DNA from: Lachnospiraceae bacterium
Lineage (GTDB): Bacteria; Bacillota; Clostridia; Lachnospirales; Lachnospiraceae
Assembly (NCBI GenBank): GCA_017457865.1
Contig: JAFTGN010000016.1
Coordinates: 1 to 37,503, forward strand
Reading direction: 5' to 3'
Length of the DNA stretch: 37,503 bases
This document shows positions 23,869-35,000 of this stretch, piece after piece (the stretch's first letter is position 1; each line of letters opens with the position of its first letter). The notes under the pieces are model-generated. The model was not told the origin of the DNA and made no database searches. It saw only the letters and a program-made list of their open reading frames with translations. The position numbers were made by a program, and so were the translations under genes.

Positions 23869-25593
23869 ATGCTGGAAATTGGATCGTTGCTGGAAGGACG
23901 ATACAGGATTCTGAGAGAAGTAGGACATGGCGGTATGAGTACCGTGTATCTGGCGGTGGTAGAGAATGCCAACAGACACTGGGCAGTCAAAGAAATCCGA
24001 AGAGATGGCGGACAGAATTCGGATGTAAAACGCCAGAACCTGATTGCAGAAAAACAGATTCTGGTCAATCTGGAGCATAAATATTTACCCGGTATTGCAG
24101 AAGTGATTGAAAAAGAAGACAATTTTTATTTGGTCATGGACTATATTCAGGGGGTTACATTAGAGAAAAAAATGGAAGAACAACTGGAACGTTCTTCTGA
24201 TTCAAAAGATGATCGAAATAGTGCGTTGCCACAGAAGGATGTGATCAAATGGGCGATACAGCTGTGTGAAGTGTTGATGTATCTGCATTCACGTCCGAAA
24301 CCTATTATATATCGAGACATGAAGCCAAGCAATATTATGCTGAAGCCAGATGGGGATATTTCATTGATTGATTTTGGTGCGGCCAGAGAGTACAAAAACA
24401 AAGAAGGAGTGGAGAGTAAGGATACCATTTCCATTGGTACCATTGGGTATGCAGCACCGGAACAGTATGGAGATTCCAAGAGACAGACAGATGCAAGAAC
24501 GGATATATATAATCTTGGCGCAACGTTATATCATCTGGTGACAGGTATATTTCCATTGAATGCACCGGGAAATACATTGGCCATACGGGAAGTGAATCCT
24601 CTTCTTTCTCATGGGTTAGAGAAAGTTATTTTAAAGTGTACAAATAAGTCCCCTGAGGATCGATATCAGTCAGCGGCAGAATTGCTGTATGACTTGGAGT
24701 ATGGTGTTGCAGAGGAGGATGAACATCTTCACCGGAAGCAGGTGCGAAAAATCGGTGCGTTTGTGGCAAGTAGTGCATTGACGATACTATTTGCAGGAAC
24801 TGCTTTATGGGGATATTTATCTGCGGAAGGAAAGCGGAATGAAAATTATGATTATATTTTGACCAATGCAGACTCCGTAGAAGCATATTATGATGCCATA
24901 CTGACTGATCCTACCAGAACAGAGGCATATCTGGGTTCCACCGATTCGGAAGGACTGGTGCAGTATTTGATTTCAGATGGTGTGCTGACATCAGAAGAAA
25001 GCACCAGGTTGCTGAAATTGAAAGCAGGATTGGATAAGACCAATGCAAGAGGATATACAAACAGTGTAATGGTATTGGATTCTCTGCTGTCCAGTAATCC
25101 AAAAGGGTTTGCGGATGTATGCAACGAAATAGGAGAGGCATATCTGTTTTATTACGATATTGGAGTAGAGAAAGATAAATACAATGCGGCATCTTCCTGG
25201 TTTCAGTATGCAAGAGAGGAGTATCCGGTTGCGGGAATGTACTGTGATATTTCGGATTGTCTGCAAAATATTTCCAAATATGCCAAGTCAGAGCAGTATG
25301 CAAAGCTGTCCGAAGAGTATGAAAATTTGTGGCAGCAGGTCACATCACTGAAAGAAAAGGTAGAAGAATATGATGATGATTTGAAATTGAGAGTATGGAA
25401 TGAAATTGTGAATATGATTCAAAATAATGCCGGAGAGTTCTGTGAAGTGACTTCTCCTGATGAAATCATCGAAATGTTGGATCAGATTTCAGATGACAGC
25501 AGTCTGGTGAAAAATACTTTTTTGCAAAACAGTATTCAGGACTTGCAGAATAATGTGGCAGTTACCAGAACCAAAATAGAGTCGGCTCGTTAA
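23869..25593 (+). CDS. Transmembrane Ser/Thr protein kinase with non-PASTA outer domain
   Basis: A 574-residue Hanks-type kinase. Its N-terminal domain (about 10-280) has the Gly loop GHGGMSTVYLA, the ATP lysine in HWAVKEI, the catalytic loop YRDMKPSNIM near 149 (Tyr in place of the usual His), DFG at 168-170, a Thr-rich activation loop (TISIGTIGYAAPEQYG) and DIYNLGATLYHLVTG. A single membrane helix lies about 296-320. The outer ~250 residues are helical and TPR-like (DSVEAYYDAILTDPTRTEAY, YNAASSWFQYAREEYP) rather than the PASTA repeats of PknB/PrkC kinases. The sensor input is therefore likely a protein, not muropeptide. A GGGAGG site precedes the ATG. Confidence 0.92.
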   Translation: MLEIGSLLEGRYRILREVGHGGMSTVYLAVVENANRHWAVKEIRRDGGQNSDVKRQNLIAEKQILVNLEHKYLPGIAEVIEKEDNFYLVMDYIQGVTLEKKMEEQLERSSDSKDDRNSALPQKDVIKWAIQLCEVLMYLHSRPKPIIYRDMKPSNIMLKPDGDISLIDFGAAREYKNKEGVESKDTISIGTIGYAAPEQYGDSKRQTDARTDIYNLGATLYHLVTGIFPLNAPGNTLAIREVNPLLSHGLEKVILKCTNKSPEDRYQSAAELLYDLEYGVAEEDEHLHRKQVRKIGAFVASSALTILFAGTALWGYLSAEGKRNENYDYILTNADSVEAYYDAILTDPTRTEAYLGSTDSEGLVQYLISDGVLTSEESTRLLKLKAGLDKTNARGYTNSVMVLDSLLSSNPKGFADVCNEIGEAYLFYYDIGVEKDKYNAASSWFQYAREEYPVAGMYCDISDCLQNISKYAKSEQYAKLSEEYENLWQQVTSLKEKVEEYDDDLKLRVWNEIVNMIQNNAGEFCEVTSPDEIIEMLDQISDDSSLVKNTFLQNSIQDLQNNVAVTRTKIESAR

Positions 25594-25623
25594 ATGAACT
25601 TACATAGGTAAAGGAGAAAGAGA

Positions 25624-26031
25624 ATGACATATGATGTATTTCGAATGATATTCATGATTTCCGCCATTGCCGCAGGCGCATTTTTCGGTATATCAATTCT
25701 CCTGTTTTTTGTACTGAGGATTCCAGAGGTCATCAGTTATCTGACAGGAAAAACCAGGCAAAAAGGAATTGAGGAAATTATCAAGAGCGGAAAAAGTAAC
25801 GCAGCTGTAAAGCGGCAGGAGAAGGAAGAGAACAGTGTGTCGGTTCCTTCACAAAATAACGGTACAAAACAAAATGCTTTACAAATAGATGATTTGTCCA
25901 AACAGGGGGCAGATACAGTCGAATTACCCACTGCGGAATTGCAGCCGGGAATCAGCAATATGCATGGGGATGCGAAGGTATTCGCAATTGAATATGAGAT
26001 TACATATATCCACACAGAGGAACAAATATAA
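25624..26031 (+). CDS. Small single-pass membrane protein
   Basis: A 135-residue protein with one N-terminal hydrophobic segment (about residues 6-32, MIFMISAIAAGAFFGISILL) and a Lys/Arg-rich stretch right after it (SYLTGKTRQKGIEEIIKSGK). By the positive-inside rule this places the ~100-residue polar tail in the cytoplasm. The tail is Gln/Asn/Ser-rich, with several Thr/Ser that could be kinase targets, and ends in FAIEYEITYIHTEEQI. I recognise no family. GGAG lies close before the ATG; it is 30 bp past the kinase and 22 bp before the giant Ig protein. A bridge between signalling and secretion is only a guess. Confidence 0.65.
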   Translation: MTYDVFRMIFMISAIAAGAFFGISILLFFVLRIPEVISYLTGKTRQKGIEEIIKSGKSNAAVKRQEKEENSVSVPSQNNGTKQNALQIDDLSKQGADTVELPTAELQPGISNMHGDAKVFAIEYEITYIHTEEQI

Positions 26032-26053
26032 CAAGACGTAGGAGGTAACAAAA

Positions 26054-29000
26054 ATGCACAACAGACATGAGTTTCTGAAGCGGGCACTGTCGCTTTGTTT
26101 GGTTGTCTTAATGATAGTGACACTGATTCCAAACCAACGTATGGTATTTGCGGCAGAAAACACAAAAACATTTCAGGTTGTGATCCAGACACAGGATGGA
26201 GTCGGGATTGCAAACGCTGAAGTCACGATTGCACAATCCCATGTACAGACAGATGAGAGGGGAGTCGCTGAGATTCAGGTCAGTGGCAGTTCTTTCACGT
26301 ATGCGATACAGGCAAAGGGATTTGCATCTAAGAGTGGAACAGTGAAGACATCTGGAAAGTCTTCTGTGACAGTGAAGCTAGAGGCACTGCAACCTCGCTT
26401 CATTCAGGGAAAAGTGATAGCAGAATCCCAGGGACTGGAGGGTGTGGAAGTGACGGCTATGAGCACCGTATCTGACGAGATCAACGGTACAGATACCGTA
26501 ATGACAGATGCAGACGGCAGCTTCCGGTTAACAGTTTATGAGATGGGAACCTATCAGGTGAAAGCCAGAAAAGAAGGTTTTCTGATTGGTACTGCGTCTG
26601 TTTTGGTACAGGAAGAAGAGGCAGAAACGGAAGCAGAGACGGTTCAGGAGGATGATTCTTTCGAAACATCAGAAGAAGTGGATGAGACGGAAGAGGAAGT
26701 GCAGAAAGGCACAGATTGTTATGATGCAGGAGAGATTGTACTTCAGCCTGATCATACCCGATTTGTGTTTGACCAGCCTACAGCAGAAGTGATCTATTCT
26801 GCGGATCAGGCTCCCACTGTTACAGGTGTACAGTTGTCTACCAGTCCGGAGTTACAGAATGGTGTTCTGGAATATGCATCTTCTGATACAGATGTGCTGG
26901 CGGTCAATGAGGATGGAACCATTCTCACAAAAAAGCCGGGAACTGCTGACATTACGGTCATCAGAAAGGAAGACGAAACCTATCTGGAAAAAACAGCAGC
27001 GTATACGGTTGTTGTGAGAAAGATGAGCCAGAAACCTTTGACATGGAAAAAAACGGAGAATGTGACATTGTTCTGCAATCAGCAGTATACCAACACTGCT
27101 TCGGGTGGAACCACGAAATCGAAGATCACATATACCTCTTCTGATGAAAGTGTGGCTGTTGTAAGCAGCAAAGGTGTTGTCACAGGGAAAAAAGCTGGAA
27201 CAGTCACCATTACCGCAACCAGAAAAGGAGACGATTTGTATGAAGATGCAGTTGCTGTCTATCAGATTACATATCAGAAATTAGAAGATGCATGGATGTT
27301 TGCCCAGAGCAGTCCGAAAGATTTGGTGGTAGAACCGGATCAGGAACTGCCCACATTACAAAACCCTGTCACAGGTGAAAATCTGGGAGAAATTACATAC
27401 ACAGTGGAAAATTTGCAGGTGTTTGCAGACGAGGATGGTGAGCAGATTCCGGCAGAAGAGGCAAACATTGCTACAGTAGATGCAAACGGAACAGTGACAG
27501 CCACGGGAACTGCATACGGTAAGGTGAGAATCACCGCAAGCAGAGACCCGGAACAATATGAGAAGGATGCAGTGAGTTATGATCTAACAGTGCGAAGCAG
27601 GGAAAGCAGACAAATTTTCTTTGAAACTTCTGAACCGGGTGAGATCGTATATGGAGAAACCTTCCAGAATCCGGTAGATGGACAGGGGGTATATACCTAT
27701 CGTTCCAGCGATGAGACAATCGCAAAAGCTGAGGCAGATGGCACACTGGATATCCAGCAGGCAGGCACTGTCACCATTACAGCAACGGCAGAAGATGGAA
27801 CAGAAATTTCCTATGATTTGACGATTGTGAAAGCAGTCAGAACAGTGAGTTGGACTGCTGACAGCATTGATACCATGATATATGCCGGAGAATATGCTGT
27901 GGCTGAAGGAGAACAGGCACATACTTATGTGATACAGGAAACAGGAGATGATGTAGCTTCTGCTGCCAACATTCAAATTTCTTCCAGTGATGCATCTGTT
28001 TTAAAGATTGTGAATGGGCAGATACAGGCAGTGGGAGTTGGAACAGTGACTCTGACCATAGCGGTTCCAGAAGATACACGTTATGAGGCGAGCCAGCTGT
28101 CCTGTGAAGTAACTGTGATGAAAGCAACACCGGAACTCATCTGGAAAAAAGGTGCAGAAGTCACAGAAACATACAAAGCAGGTTTTCATTATGTGAATCC
28201 GGCAGATCGAACCATTCCATCTGTAAAAGGGGAAGAACTGACGCTGGAATATCACATTGTCAGTGGAGAGGATGTAATTTCTGGTTTCGATGAAACAGAT
28301 GGCAGCTTTGATGTTGAAAAAGCGGGGACAGTTGTAATCAAAGCAATTTACAGTGCATCCCAGTTTTGTGAATCGGTAGAAAGCACCTATAGTCTGCATA
28401 TTGAAAAGGCAGTTCAGGAGATCGGCTTCAAACAGGAGCAGTACAAATTTACAGCAGGAGCAGAAACAGCAAAACTGTCTGACCGAATCAAGGATGGTTT
28501 GGGTGAAGCATCCATTCAATATTCTTTTGACAACAAGGATGTCATTGAGAAAATTGAGGAAGATGGAACCATTCATTTTACAGGATATCCGGGAGAAGTT
28601 GTCATCACTGCGGTAAAGCCAGAGGATGACCGTTATTGTCAGGCAAGTGACACATGTACCATTACAGTTGGATATTCTACAGATACAAAGGAACATTATA
28701 CCTTAGAAGGCGATCAGAAAAATGGTAAGAGTAAATGGTATACAGGCGCTGCCTCGGTAAAGGCTGCAAAGGGCTATCAGGTGGCAGAACAGTTTGAAGG
28801 TGTCAATACCACCTGGAGTGATTGTATAGAAAATATCGTAACAGAAGACAGTAATCCTGCAGAAATCACATTCTATGTGCGCAAAGAAAGCAATCCTGCA
28901 TCTGTACAGCAGGTGACCAAAGAGATTTATCTGGATCAGACAACTCCACAGGCTGAATTGCAGATGGAAGAGAGTACCATATGGGAAAAGGCATTCCGGA

Positions 29001-32000
29001 TCATTTCTTTTGGCAAACTGGGAAAAGATACAGTGACAGTAGATCTGGTAGAGGTATCAGATGGAGAGGAAACATTGGCGTCCGGCGTGGCATCGAAGGA
29101 ATATTTTATCGGCACACCAATTGACGATGATACACTTTACACCAGGTTACTGAATAAACAGGATGATCAGGAAATAGGGGAACTGGTAGAGGATTATATT
29201 GCACATCAGGGTGGATGGCAGACATGGACCGGAGCCTTGGAGTTTGAAAAAGATACGGAATTTGTGGTATACGCAAAAGTAACCGATGTGGCGGGAAATG
29301 CATTGTACACCAGCACAAATGGTGTGATTTTTGAGTCCAGTTCTCCAGTCGTTACGGTCAGTATCATCCCAGAGGAGAAAACAGAGGATGATTTTTATAA
29401 TACGGATGTTCATTTGAAAATCTTCGCGGATGATACAAAGAATGAAAAAGGCAGTAAAACCGTATCCTCTGGTATTCAATCCGTTACCTATACGGTGTAC
29501 TACGAAGATCAGGAAAAACAGGACAATGGAAGTATCATTTCCGATGGTGAAACAACGGAATTATGGTATGAAACCGATGAACGTCCACAGACTGTCATAT
29601 GGGAAAGCAATGACAGTGAGGAATATCCTTATATTACAGTAGAGACGCAGAATGATTTCACAAAAGGGATCAGAGTAGAAGTGACCGTTACGGATTATGC
29701 AGGAAATGTAGGCACAGGTGAAATAGAATTTAATATGGATACTGTCAAACCTGCAATTCAGGTGGATTGGCAGGGAGATGCCAGGATTGTGGCAGATTCC
29801 GTGGAGTATTATGCCGGAACATCAGAACGTATCGCTCAAATCAGTATTACAGAACGTTCTTTTGATCCGGATACTGCAACAAAGTCTATAGGTGTGATTC
29901 GAAATGGGGAAGAACTTTCCACAGAAGAAATACAGAACTTATTCGTGAAGAATGAGGAGGAATCCATATGGACAGAATCCGGGGTATCTCATCAGGACAG
30001 CACTGTGCATGATGCAAAGATGCGTTTTACAGAAACCGGAACCTATCAGCTGTATGTAAAAGATTATGCAGATAAAGCAGGAAATTCGGCGGAAGTGAAA
30101 ACAGAGGATGGCAATCAGTACCAATCAGCTCTGTTTGTGGTAGATGCCACAGATCCTACGGTAAGCAAACTGGCAGTATCAGAAGATACAGCAGAGGATG
30201 CAAAGCCACTGGCAAAGTGCAGCGAAAGCGGACTGGATATTTACAGAGGGGATGTAGTTGTTGGGATTCAGGCAGAGGAGCCATATCCAGAGTATGCAGC
30301 CGGAATCAAACAGGTGGAGTACTGGGTGACCAGTGAAGATGTGGAGACACAGAGAGCAGTATTGTATGCGTTTGAGGAACAAACACCTACTTATGATCAG
30401 TTACGCAAGAGCTGGAGTGGCCAGATCACAGTGGATGCAGCAGCCAATAACAGCTGTGATGTGAAGGTATATGTGAAGGTGACCGACAATGCTGGTAATA
30501 CATTTACAGCAGAGCCATTGAAACTGGATATCGACAATACAGATCCGAAGATCCAGATCGCATATGACAACAATGATGGAAACCGTGAGGAAAATGGCAG
30601 AGGCTATTTTGGAGCAGACAGAACCGCAACCATTACTGTGACAGAGAGAAGTGCCCATTTCAATGCACCGGGTGTGTATGACGTGACAGAAGGGATGAAA
30701 GATGCGGTAGAAGGAAACGGTATCCTGCTTACTGCGGTAGACAGTCAGGGAGATCATGTGGCACTGGATTTGACAGCAATGACAGAAAATGGAAACTGGA
30801 CACAAGGCAAAGGGGAAAACGTCAATGAGGATACCCATACGTTGGCGATTCATTACCGTACAGATGCCAACTATACATTTGAAATTGCAGTGACCGATCA
30901 GGCAGGAAGAAAGACAAGCGGAAGTGCAGAAAAAGAAGATGCAGGTCGTGTGGATACGACAGGCAGTACCACACCATACATATTTACGGTAGATCAGACC
31001 GCACCACTATCCCATGTGAAGGTAGATGTAAATGAAAAGAGTTTCTGGACAGAACTGGTAGATACCATTACCTTTGGCTTGTGGAAGAAGGAACCGGTAG
31101 AGGTAACGGGAGCGGCAGGGGATGCCACAAGTCCGGTGACCATTGAATACTTTACCACAACAGGTATGGAAAGCTTTGACCGACTCACCAGGGAAGAAAA
31201 ACTTGTAGTATTGTCTCAGGATGAAGAAAGCAGCTATGGTTATCACTGGATTACAGTGAATCAGGTATTTATGGATGCAGAAGCAGTCAATCTGATCAAT
31301 TTGTTTACAAGTCAGGATAACCAGCAGTTTGTCACGTATTTAAAGGCAACGGATTATGCAGGACAGGTAAGTTTTGCAAGTACAGATGGTGTACTGGCAG
31401 ATCAAAAGGCACCCCAGGTGACGACACTGGCGGTTTCTCAGGATACAGCAGCTTCAGCAAAGCCGCTGGCAAAATGTGAAGAAAGCGGCTTAGATATTTA
31501 CAGAGGGAATGTGGTGGTTGATATTCAGGTGGATGAGCCGAATGCAACCTATGCAGCCGGAATCAGGCAGGTGGAATACTGGGTCACCAGTGAAGATGTG
31601 GAGACACAGAGAGCAGTATTGTATGATTTCAATTACCAGAATACAGAATCCGGAAGAAAGTTGACGATTACAGACAGCAATGCAGCAGAACCTATCGTGC
31701 TGGAAGGAAATGTGCCTGTTTACGAGCAGCTGCGCAAGAACTGGAACGGACAGATTACCGTGGATGCAGCAGCCAATAACAGCTGTGATGTAAAGGTATA
31801 TGTGAAGGTGACAGACAATGCAGGAAATGAAGATACGTCAGAACCGCTGAAACTGGATATCGACTATACCAATCCGGAAATTCAGATTACGTATGACAAT
31901 AATGAAGCCAATCAAAAAGATGCTGGCAGAGGCTACTTCGGGGAAGACAGAACGGCAACCATTATCGTCACAGAGAGAAGTGCCCATTTCAATGCACCAG

Positions 32001-35000
32001 GTGTATATGATGTGACGGAGGGGATGGGAAATGCAGTAGATGGAAACAGTATTCTGCTTACCGCAGTAGACGGGCAGGGAAATCATGTGGTCATTGATGT
32101 GGAAGAAATGACAGAAGACTGGATAACAGAAACAGCAGAGGATTCTAACGAGGATACCCATACACTGACCATTCATTACAATGCAGATGCCAATTATACA
32201 TTTGGAATGGCTGTGACCGATCAGGCAGGGCGAATGACTATCGGAAGCGCAGAAAAGGAAGACAGTGGACGTGTCAATACTACCAATAGTACCACACCGT
32301 ATGTATTTACAGTGGATCATACGGCACCGCTCTCTCTCGTCAAAGTGGATGTGAATGAAAAGAGTTTCTGGACAGGGTTGGTAGAGACCATTACCTTTGG
32401 TTTGTGGAAGAAGGAGCCGGTGGAAGTGATGGGAACAGCAGGAGATGTCACAAGTCCGGTCACCATTGAATATTTCACCACGACAGGTATCGAAGCATTT
32501 GACAGGTTATCCAAAGAGGAGAAGCTTGCAGTGCTGACTCAGGAAAAAGAAAGTGGGTATGGTTATCAATGGACAGGTATGGATCAGATATTTACCGATG
32601 CAGAAGCAGTCAATCTGATTGATCTGTTCAGCAGTGAAGAGAATCAGCAGTTTGTCACGTATTTAAAGGCAACGGATTATGCAGGACAGGTAAGTTTTGC
32701 AAGTACAGATGGTGTATTGGCAGATAACAGGGCACCACAGGTGACGACACTGGCAGTTTCTAAAGACACAGCAGATGCGGCAAAACCACTGGCAAAGTGC
32801 AGAGTAAGTGAACTGGACATCTACAGAGGTGATGTAGTGGTAGATATTCAGGTAGATGAGCCCAATGCAACTTATGCAGCCGGAATCAGACAGATCGAAT
32901 ACTGGGTGACCAGCGAAGGAGTGGAGACCCAGAGAGAGACATTGTATGATTTTGCTTATCAGAGTGGCACAGATGGAAGCGTATTGACGATTACCGATAT
33001 CAATCAGAATGGCAAAAAGCCGGTTGTTTATGAAGGAAATGTACCAACTTACAGTCAGCTGCGTAAGCGTTGGAGTGGACAGATTACAGTAGATGCGGAG
33101 AAAAATAACAGCTGTGATGTGAAAGTATATGTGAAGGTAACCGATAATGCTGGCAATACATTTACGGCAGAACCGTTGAAACTGGATATTGACCATACAG
33201 ATCCTTCCATCCAGATTTCTTATGACAACAATGAAGCACATCGTGTAGCGGATGGCAGAGGATATTTTGGCCAAGTAAGAAGGGGAACCATCACTGTGAC
33301 AGAGAGAAGTGCCCATTTCAATGCACCGGGTGTATATGATGTGACAGAAGGCATGGGAAATACGGTAGATGGAAATAGCATTTTCCTGACTGCGGTAGAT
33401 AGCCGTGGCGTACACGTACCGCTGGATGTGAAAGGAATGATTGGAAACTGGGTAACAGAAAAGGCAGAAGACTCTAATGAGGATACCCATACCATTTCTA
33501 TTCGTTACAGTACAGATGCAAACTATACATTCGGGCTTACAGTAACTGATCAGGCGGGACGAAAGACAACCGGGAATGCAGAGAAAGAGGATACAAAACG
33601 TGTAGATACAATGAATAGTACCACACCGTATGTATTTACTGTAGACCGGACCGCACCGGTATCCAATATCAGTGTAGAAGTCAATGAGAGACATTTCTGG
33701 ACTTCTCTGGTAGAAACCATTACCTTTGGTCTGTGGAAGCAGGAACCGATTCAGGTATCAGCCACAGCAGGGGATGAGACAAGCTGTCCGGTGACACTGG
33801 CATACTTTACTACGACAGGAACAGAAGCGTTTGATACGCTGTCCAACACAGAGAAGATTGCAGCTCTGGATCGTCTGGGCACAGCGGGTTCTCCTTATCA
33901 GTATAGCTGGAGAAGTGTAGAAAAAACATTCTACAACTACGATGCGGAACAGACAAGAGAGTTTGTCAATCTGTTTAGCAGCAACATGAACAATCAGCTG
34001 GTTGTTTATTTGAGAGCTACAGATTATGCAGGAAATGTATGGTATAGCAGTACCAATGGATTTATTTCAGAGGCAGAAAAGCCTGTGATTACACTGACTG
34101 CTTCAAGACCGTCAGATTATATTTACAATGAAAATGACAGTGTGGAAGTCAATGTGAATGTCATCGATCCGGTTGTCAATGGCACGTATTCCGGTATCAA
34201 GGAAATCAGTTATGTGGTGAGAAATCTGAATGCAGTAACCCATGATAAAGATGTACTGTATGAATTTACCATTCAGAATCCGGAAGACAGACATCCCACC
34301 AGAGACGAGTTGTTGCAGAGTTGGAATCGTTCTATTGTGGTAAATAAGGAACAGAACAACAGCAACGAAGTAGAGGTGGAAGTAACAGCTACAGATAATG
34401 CGGGAAATACACAGAGTGAGCGGATTCAGTTAAAGATTGATATTACGAAACCGGATATTCAGGTGTCCTATCAAAACAATGCCGGAGATACTACATTCGG
34501 TAAGGCATATTTTAAAGAAGACAGAGTGGCAACTGTGACCATCACAGAGCGTAACTTCGATCCTTCTAAGGTGAAATTTGAAATTGCCAATACGAATGGT
34601 GTGATGCCGTCTATTTCCGGATGGAGTACAGTAGAAGGCGGTGGCAATAAAGACAATACTTTGCATATTGCAACCGTGACATATGGAGCAGATGGTGATT
34701 ACACATTTGATGTGTCCTGTCAGGACGAGGCAAACAATGCCAATACAGATGTAGAGTATGGTGGCTCTTTGGCACCAAAGGAATTTACCATAGATAAGAC
34801 TGCACCAGTCATTCATGTGGATTACGACAATACTTCCGCAAAAAATGGCAACTATTACAATGCAGTTCGTACAGCAACGATTTCTATTACAGAACATAAT
34901 TTTGAGACCAGCAGAATCGTCGTGAATATGACTGCAACAGATGATGGTCGAACCATTGCGGCTCCTTCTGTCAGTGGCTGGAGCAGAAATGGAGATGTGA

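Noticed and set aside
32663..33694. A 343-codon minus-strand open frame inside the giant Ig gene
   Set aside because: It is antisense to conserved repeat blocks and recurs in shorter form opposite each block (30401-30853, 31838-32320), which is what a shadow of repeated codons gives. It has no ribosome site.
30170..34065. Regular repeats considered as a CRISPR array or mobile element
   Set aside because: The repeats are over 1.2 kb, in frame and protein-coding. They have no spacers, terminal inverted repeats or transposase.
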